From Alphaproteobacteria bacterium PA4 (GTDB lineage Bacteria; Pseudomonadota; Alphaproteobacteria; Sphingomonadales; Sphingomonadaceae), in the NCBI GenBank assembly GCA_002256005.1, contig NKIQ01000007.1, positions 1 to 64,000 of the forward strand: a stretch of 64,000 nt of DNA, written 5' to 3'. The notes under the pieces are model-generated. The model was not told the origin of the DNA and searched no databases. It saw only the letters and a list, made by a program, of their open reading frames with translations. Made by a program: the position numbers and the translations under genes. Below are positions 59,832 to 64,000 of the stretch, piece after piece. Numbering within the stretch: the stretch's first letter is position 1; every line of letters starts with the position of its first letter.

Positions 59832-61454
59832 TCAGGACATTCCGCCGCGGGCCGCCGCCAGTCCGGCACTGGCCAGGCTGTTGCCCGGCGTTTCGGCCAG
59901 CGCGCGGCGGAAATCGGCAGCGGCGCCAGCGCGATCGCCCTGCTTCAGGCGCAACTGGCCGGACAGGACGGACACCGGAATCGGCCAGAGCGGCGGTTCG
60001 GCATAGGGCTGGTTGCTGGCGATGGCTTCGGCGGCGCGATACTGGCGCAGGGCCTCGTCGCTGCGGCCTTCGGCTTCGGCAATGCGGCCGCGCACCACGC
60101 TGTCGGCGATGGTCGCCAGCACGTTGCTGTTGTAGCGGCGCCGGCCGGGCGTTGTCGTGCCGGCCTGGCTGTCGCGCAGCGTCCGCAGGGCCACCAGTTC
60201 GGCGCGGGCGTCGTCGGTGCGCCCCAGCCTCGCCAGTGCCTCGCCGCGCACGCCGTGCCAGGCGATGCGCACGCCGGTCAGCCGCGCATCCGGGGCGGGC
60301 AGGGCCAGCACATCGGCGGGCGCGAGGAAATGCGCGCGGGCCTGCAGCGCCGTCGCCAGCCGGCCTTGCAGATAGGGCTTGGCCAGCGCGGTTGCAGGCG
60401 AGATCGCCGCTTCCAGCGCATCGGCGGCGGCCAGTGCCGTCGCCTTGTCGCCGGTCTGCATCGCCGATGCCGCGAGGAAGTGATTGTGATGCAGGAAATA
60501 GCCATAATATTGGGGATCGGCGCCCGTGGCGCGGGCATAGGCCGTATCGGCAGCGATGGCGCTCTGGTTGGCGGCGATGGCATCCTGATAGCGGCCGATG
60601 CGGTACCAGGTGTGGCTGGGCATGTGCACCATGTGCGGCGCGGCGGGCGCGAGGCCGCCCAGCCTTGCGGCGGGCCCGGCGGCGCGCGCCGGATCGGCCG
60701 AGGCTTCGGTCAGGTGGATGAGCAGATGGATCGCCTGGGGATGGTCGGGCGAGCGGGCCAGCACGGTTTCGACAAGGCGAATGGCCTCCCCGGCGCGACC
60801 CTTGTTGCGCTTGCCGCCGGCCAGCCAATAGTCCCAGGGCTGGGCATCCATCACGGCTTCGGCGGCGAGGATGGCGACCAGATCGTCTTCGGGCCAGCGC
60901 GCCGCCAGTTGCAGCATGGTTTCGGCATAGCCATCGGCATGGACGCCATCCTGGGTGCCGCCCGGCGCATGGCGGGCGTGCACCGCCGCCAGCAGGGCGC
61001 GGTCGCGTTCGGACAGGCCGGGCGTCGCCAGCGCCTTTTCCGTGAGCAGGCGGGCGCGGGCGATGATCTTGGCGTCGATCGGCCCGCTGTTGATATAGGG
61101 CCCCAGCGCCAGCGCCTGGCCCCAGCTGCACAGGACGCAATCCGCATCGATCGCGGCGGCGCGGGCAAAGCTCTTCAGCGCCTCGTCATAGTCGAAGCCC
61201 CACAATTGCCCGAGGCCCTGGTCGAAAAACGCCTGGGCTTCGGGGTTGCGGCTGGCCGCCATATGCGCCGGGGTCAGGCCGGGGACGAGCACCGCCGGCC
61301 GGGCCGAGGCGGCGCTGCCGGTGCCTTCGCTGGCCATGCAGCTGCTGACGGCCAGCGCCTTGGCGGTGGCGGCATCGGTGGCGGATCGGGGCTGGCTCGC
61401 CGGTGCATCGAGCAGGGCGGCAGCGGTCAGGGCGACGAGATAGCGAATGGCCAT
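59832..61454 (-). CDS. Tetratricopeptide-repeat protein, exported
   Basis: 540-residue protein with a probable signal peptide (AIRYLVALTAAALLDAP) and TPR-type helical pairs spread from about residue 75 to 530, clearest at FDQGLGQLWGFDYDEALKSFARAAAIDADC and near the C-terminus (GDRAGAAADFRRALAETPGNS). Segments such as HMVHMPSHTWYRIGRYQDA are typical of a large family of bacterial TPR proteins of unknown role. A CVLCSWG pair of Cys is near residue 109. The ATG at 61454 lies 66 bp past the rpoD stop codon, with a hairpin between. Confidence 0.87.
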   Translation of the reverse strand: MAIRYLVALTAAALLDAPASQPRSATDAATAKALAVSSCMASEGTGSAASARPAVLVPGLTPAHMAASRNPEAQAFFDQGLGQLWGFDYDEALKSFARAAAIDADCVLCSWGQALALGPYINSGPIDAKIIARARLLTEKALATPGLSERDRALLAAVHARHAPGGTQDGVHADGYAETMLQLAARWPEDDLVAILAAEAVMDAQPWDYWLAGGKRNKGRAGEAIRLVETVLARSPDHPQAIHLLIHLTEASADPARAAGPAARLGGLAPAAPHMVHMPSHTWYRIGRYQDAIAANQSAIAADTAYARATGADPQYYGYFLHHNHFLAASAMQTGDKATALAAADALEAAISPATALAKPYLQGRLATALQARAHFLAPADVLALPAPDARLTGVRIAWHGVRGEALARLGRTDDARAELVALRTLRDSQAGTTTPGRRRYNSNVLATIADSVVRGRIAEAEGRSDEALRQYRAAEAIASNQPYAEPPLWPIPVSVLSGQLRLKQGDRAGAAADFRRALAETPGNSLASAGLAAARGGMS

Positions 61455-61466
61455 GCGCCAGCCTGC

Positions 61467-61497
61467 AACAGGCGATTGCGCTTGGCAACCGCCTGTT
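61467..61497 (-). terminator. Hairpin after rpoD
   Basis: AACAGGCG (61467-61474) pairs with CGCCTGTT (61490-61497), and TTGC/GCAA inside the loop adds four pairs. It is 22 bp past the rpoD stop, with no T-tract. It probably separates rpoD from the TPR gene. Confidence 0.5.
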
Positions 61498-61519
61498 CAG
61501 GTCCACGCGCCGCCGCGCC

Positions 61520-63571
<2,052 letters not shown>

Positions 63572-63661
63572 CAGTCTTTGTCCCTCATCCAGCGCGTCGG
63601 CCGGGCGGCCGTGCCAGTGATCATGTGGTGCCGGGCGCGAACGCCGGCGAATCGCTACGCC

Positions 63662-64000
63662 TTAGTCAACGCGCCGCGATTCCGCCAGTCGCATCATTGC
63701 CTCGTCGATTTCGATCCGTTCCGCCAGCAGCGCCTGCTGCTGCTGGTAATCGGCCTCGTCCAGGCTGTCGCGGAACCGCGCCGTGGCCGCCGCCAGCGTG
63801 ATCTCGAGCCGGGCGCGCGCCATGATGCTGTCGAGAACCATGCCGAAATCCCGTGCCGCCACGTCCGGGTCCGCATCGGATCGTGTGAAGGAAAATCGCA
63901 GGCGATTGGCCTTCAGCACGGACTCCGCCATGGCACCCAGGCCATTGGCGTCAAGATTGTGCCTGAGGCTCTGGCTTTCAAGGTCGGGCTGTTCGGCGAG
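63662..64000 (-). CDS. dnaG: DNA primase DnaG, C-terminal part
   Basis: The 3' end of dnaG: 112 codons are visible and the open frame continues past the window edge (positions 64000-63932 read in the same frame without a stop). The visible residues are the primase C-terminal helicase-interacting region, a run of charged helices such as LDEADYQQQQALLAERIEIDEAMMRL, typical of alphaproteobacterial DnaG. The identity rests mainly on its place just upstream of rpoD plus this helical character. The catalytic toprim domain is outside the window. Confidence 0.8.
   Translation of the reverse strand, partial: LAEQPDLESQSLRHNLDANGLGAMAESVLKANRLRFSFTRSDADPDVAARDFGMVLDSIMARARLEITLAAATARFRDSLDEADYQQQQALLAERIEIDEAMMRLAESRRVD

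Noticed and set aside
61192..61454. Frames opposite the TPR gene
   Set aside because: Shadow frames with no domain; TPR periodicity is clear on the minus strand.

Overview
The window is GC-rich, densely coded bacterial chromosome, most likely from a Sphingomonadales alphaproteobacterium (Erythrobacter / Sandarakinorhabdus / Polymorphobacter-like). The grounds are an exosortase/EpsI exopolysaccharide locus of the sphingomonad (XrtV-like) type, a deoxyhypusine-synthase-like gene beside a fold-III decarboxylase (sphingomonads are known for sym-homospermidine), dnaG followed by rpoD, and a propionyl-CoA synthase/malonyl-CoA reductase pair of the kind known from Erythrobacter sp. NAP1. The genus is inference. 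I saw no rRNA, tRNA, CRISPR array, transposase or integrase.

Layout. 0.1-1.9 kb: DUF1345 membrane protein and NhaA antiporter. 2.0-23.2 kb: a large exopolysaccharide locus. Its left half is on the minus strand: dTDP-L-rhamnose genes rfbB, rfbD, rfbC and rfbA with an FeS FrhB-like protein between rfbC and rfbA, then flippase, polysaccharide pyruvyl transferase, EpsD-type foldase lipoprotein, two GT2 glycosyltransferases and an AAA ATPase. Its right half is on the plus strand: outer-membrane barrel, Wza/GumB-like export protein, GumC-like co-polymerase, a BY-kinase-like protein whose P-loop lysine is replaced by cysteine, exosortase, EpsI, then (after a small opposite-strand XrtV-accessory-like gene) the priming glycosyl-1-phosphate transferase and an acyltransferase. 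A divergent intergenic region near 14.0 kb with a 24-bp palindrome separates the halves. Together they encode synthesis, flipping, decoration and export of a rhamnose-containing, probably pyruvylated and acylated polysaccharide.

23.4-32.6 kb: pcs (1828 aa, three fused enzymes) and mcr (1222 aa, two fused SDR modules), 11 bp apart. They would convert malonyl-CoA to 3-hydroxypropionate and on to propionyl-CoA, the hallmark reductive segment of the 3-hydroxypropionate bi-cycle. This is the most striking content of the window.

32.6-47.6 kb: mixed metabolism. An HWE histidine kinase; LLM flavin monooxygenase with aldo/keto reductase, divergent from a Gfo/Idh/MocA oxidoreductase; a MAPEG protein; a YdeI-like protein; a glycine-zipper protein with eight tyrosine/tryptophan repeats; PhnA-like protein; the polyamine pair; threonine dehydratase-like enzyme; glpD and glpK; an HSL-family esterase and a 61-aa membrane protein. 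47.9-56.7 kb: PQQ/haem alcohol dehydrogenase, a CoxE-like vWA protein and its likely MoxR partner, separated by three SDRs and an amidase with an unusual C-terminal domain. 56.8-64 kb: a secreted helical-repeat protein, two tandem paralogous 224-aa secreted proteins, a TPR protein, rpoD and the 3' end of dnaG.

Several intergenic gaps hold long GC-rich inverted repeats from at least four sequence families, which look like interspersed palindromic elements. Start codons were chosen by Shine-Dalgarno position, 4-bp overlaps and signal peptides; alternatives are given where real. Long open frames antisense to pcs and mcr were judged to be codon-bias shadows.
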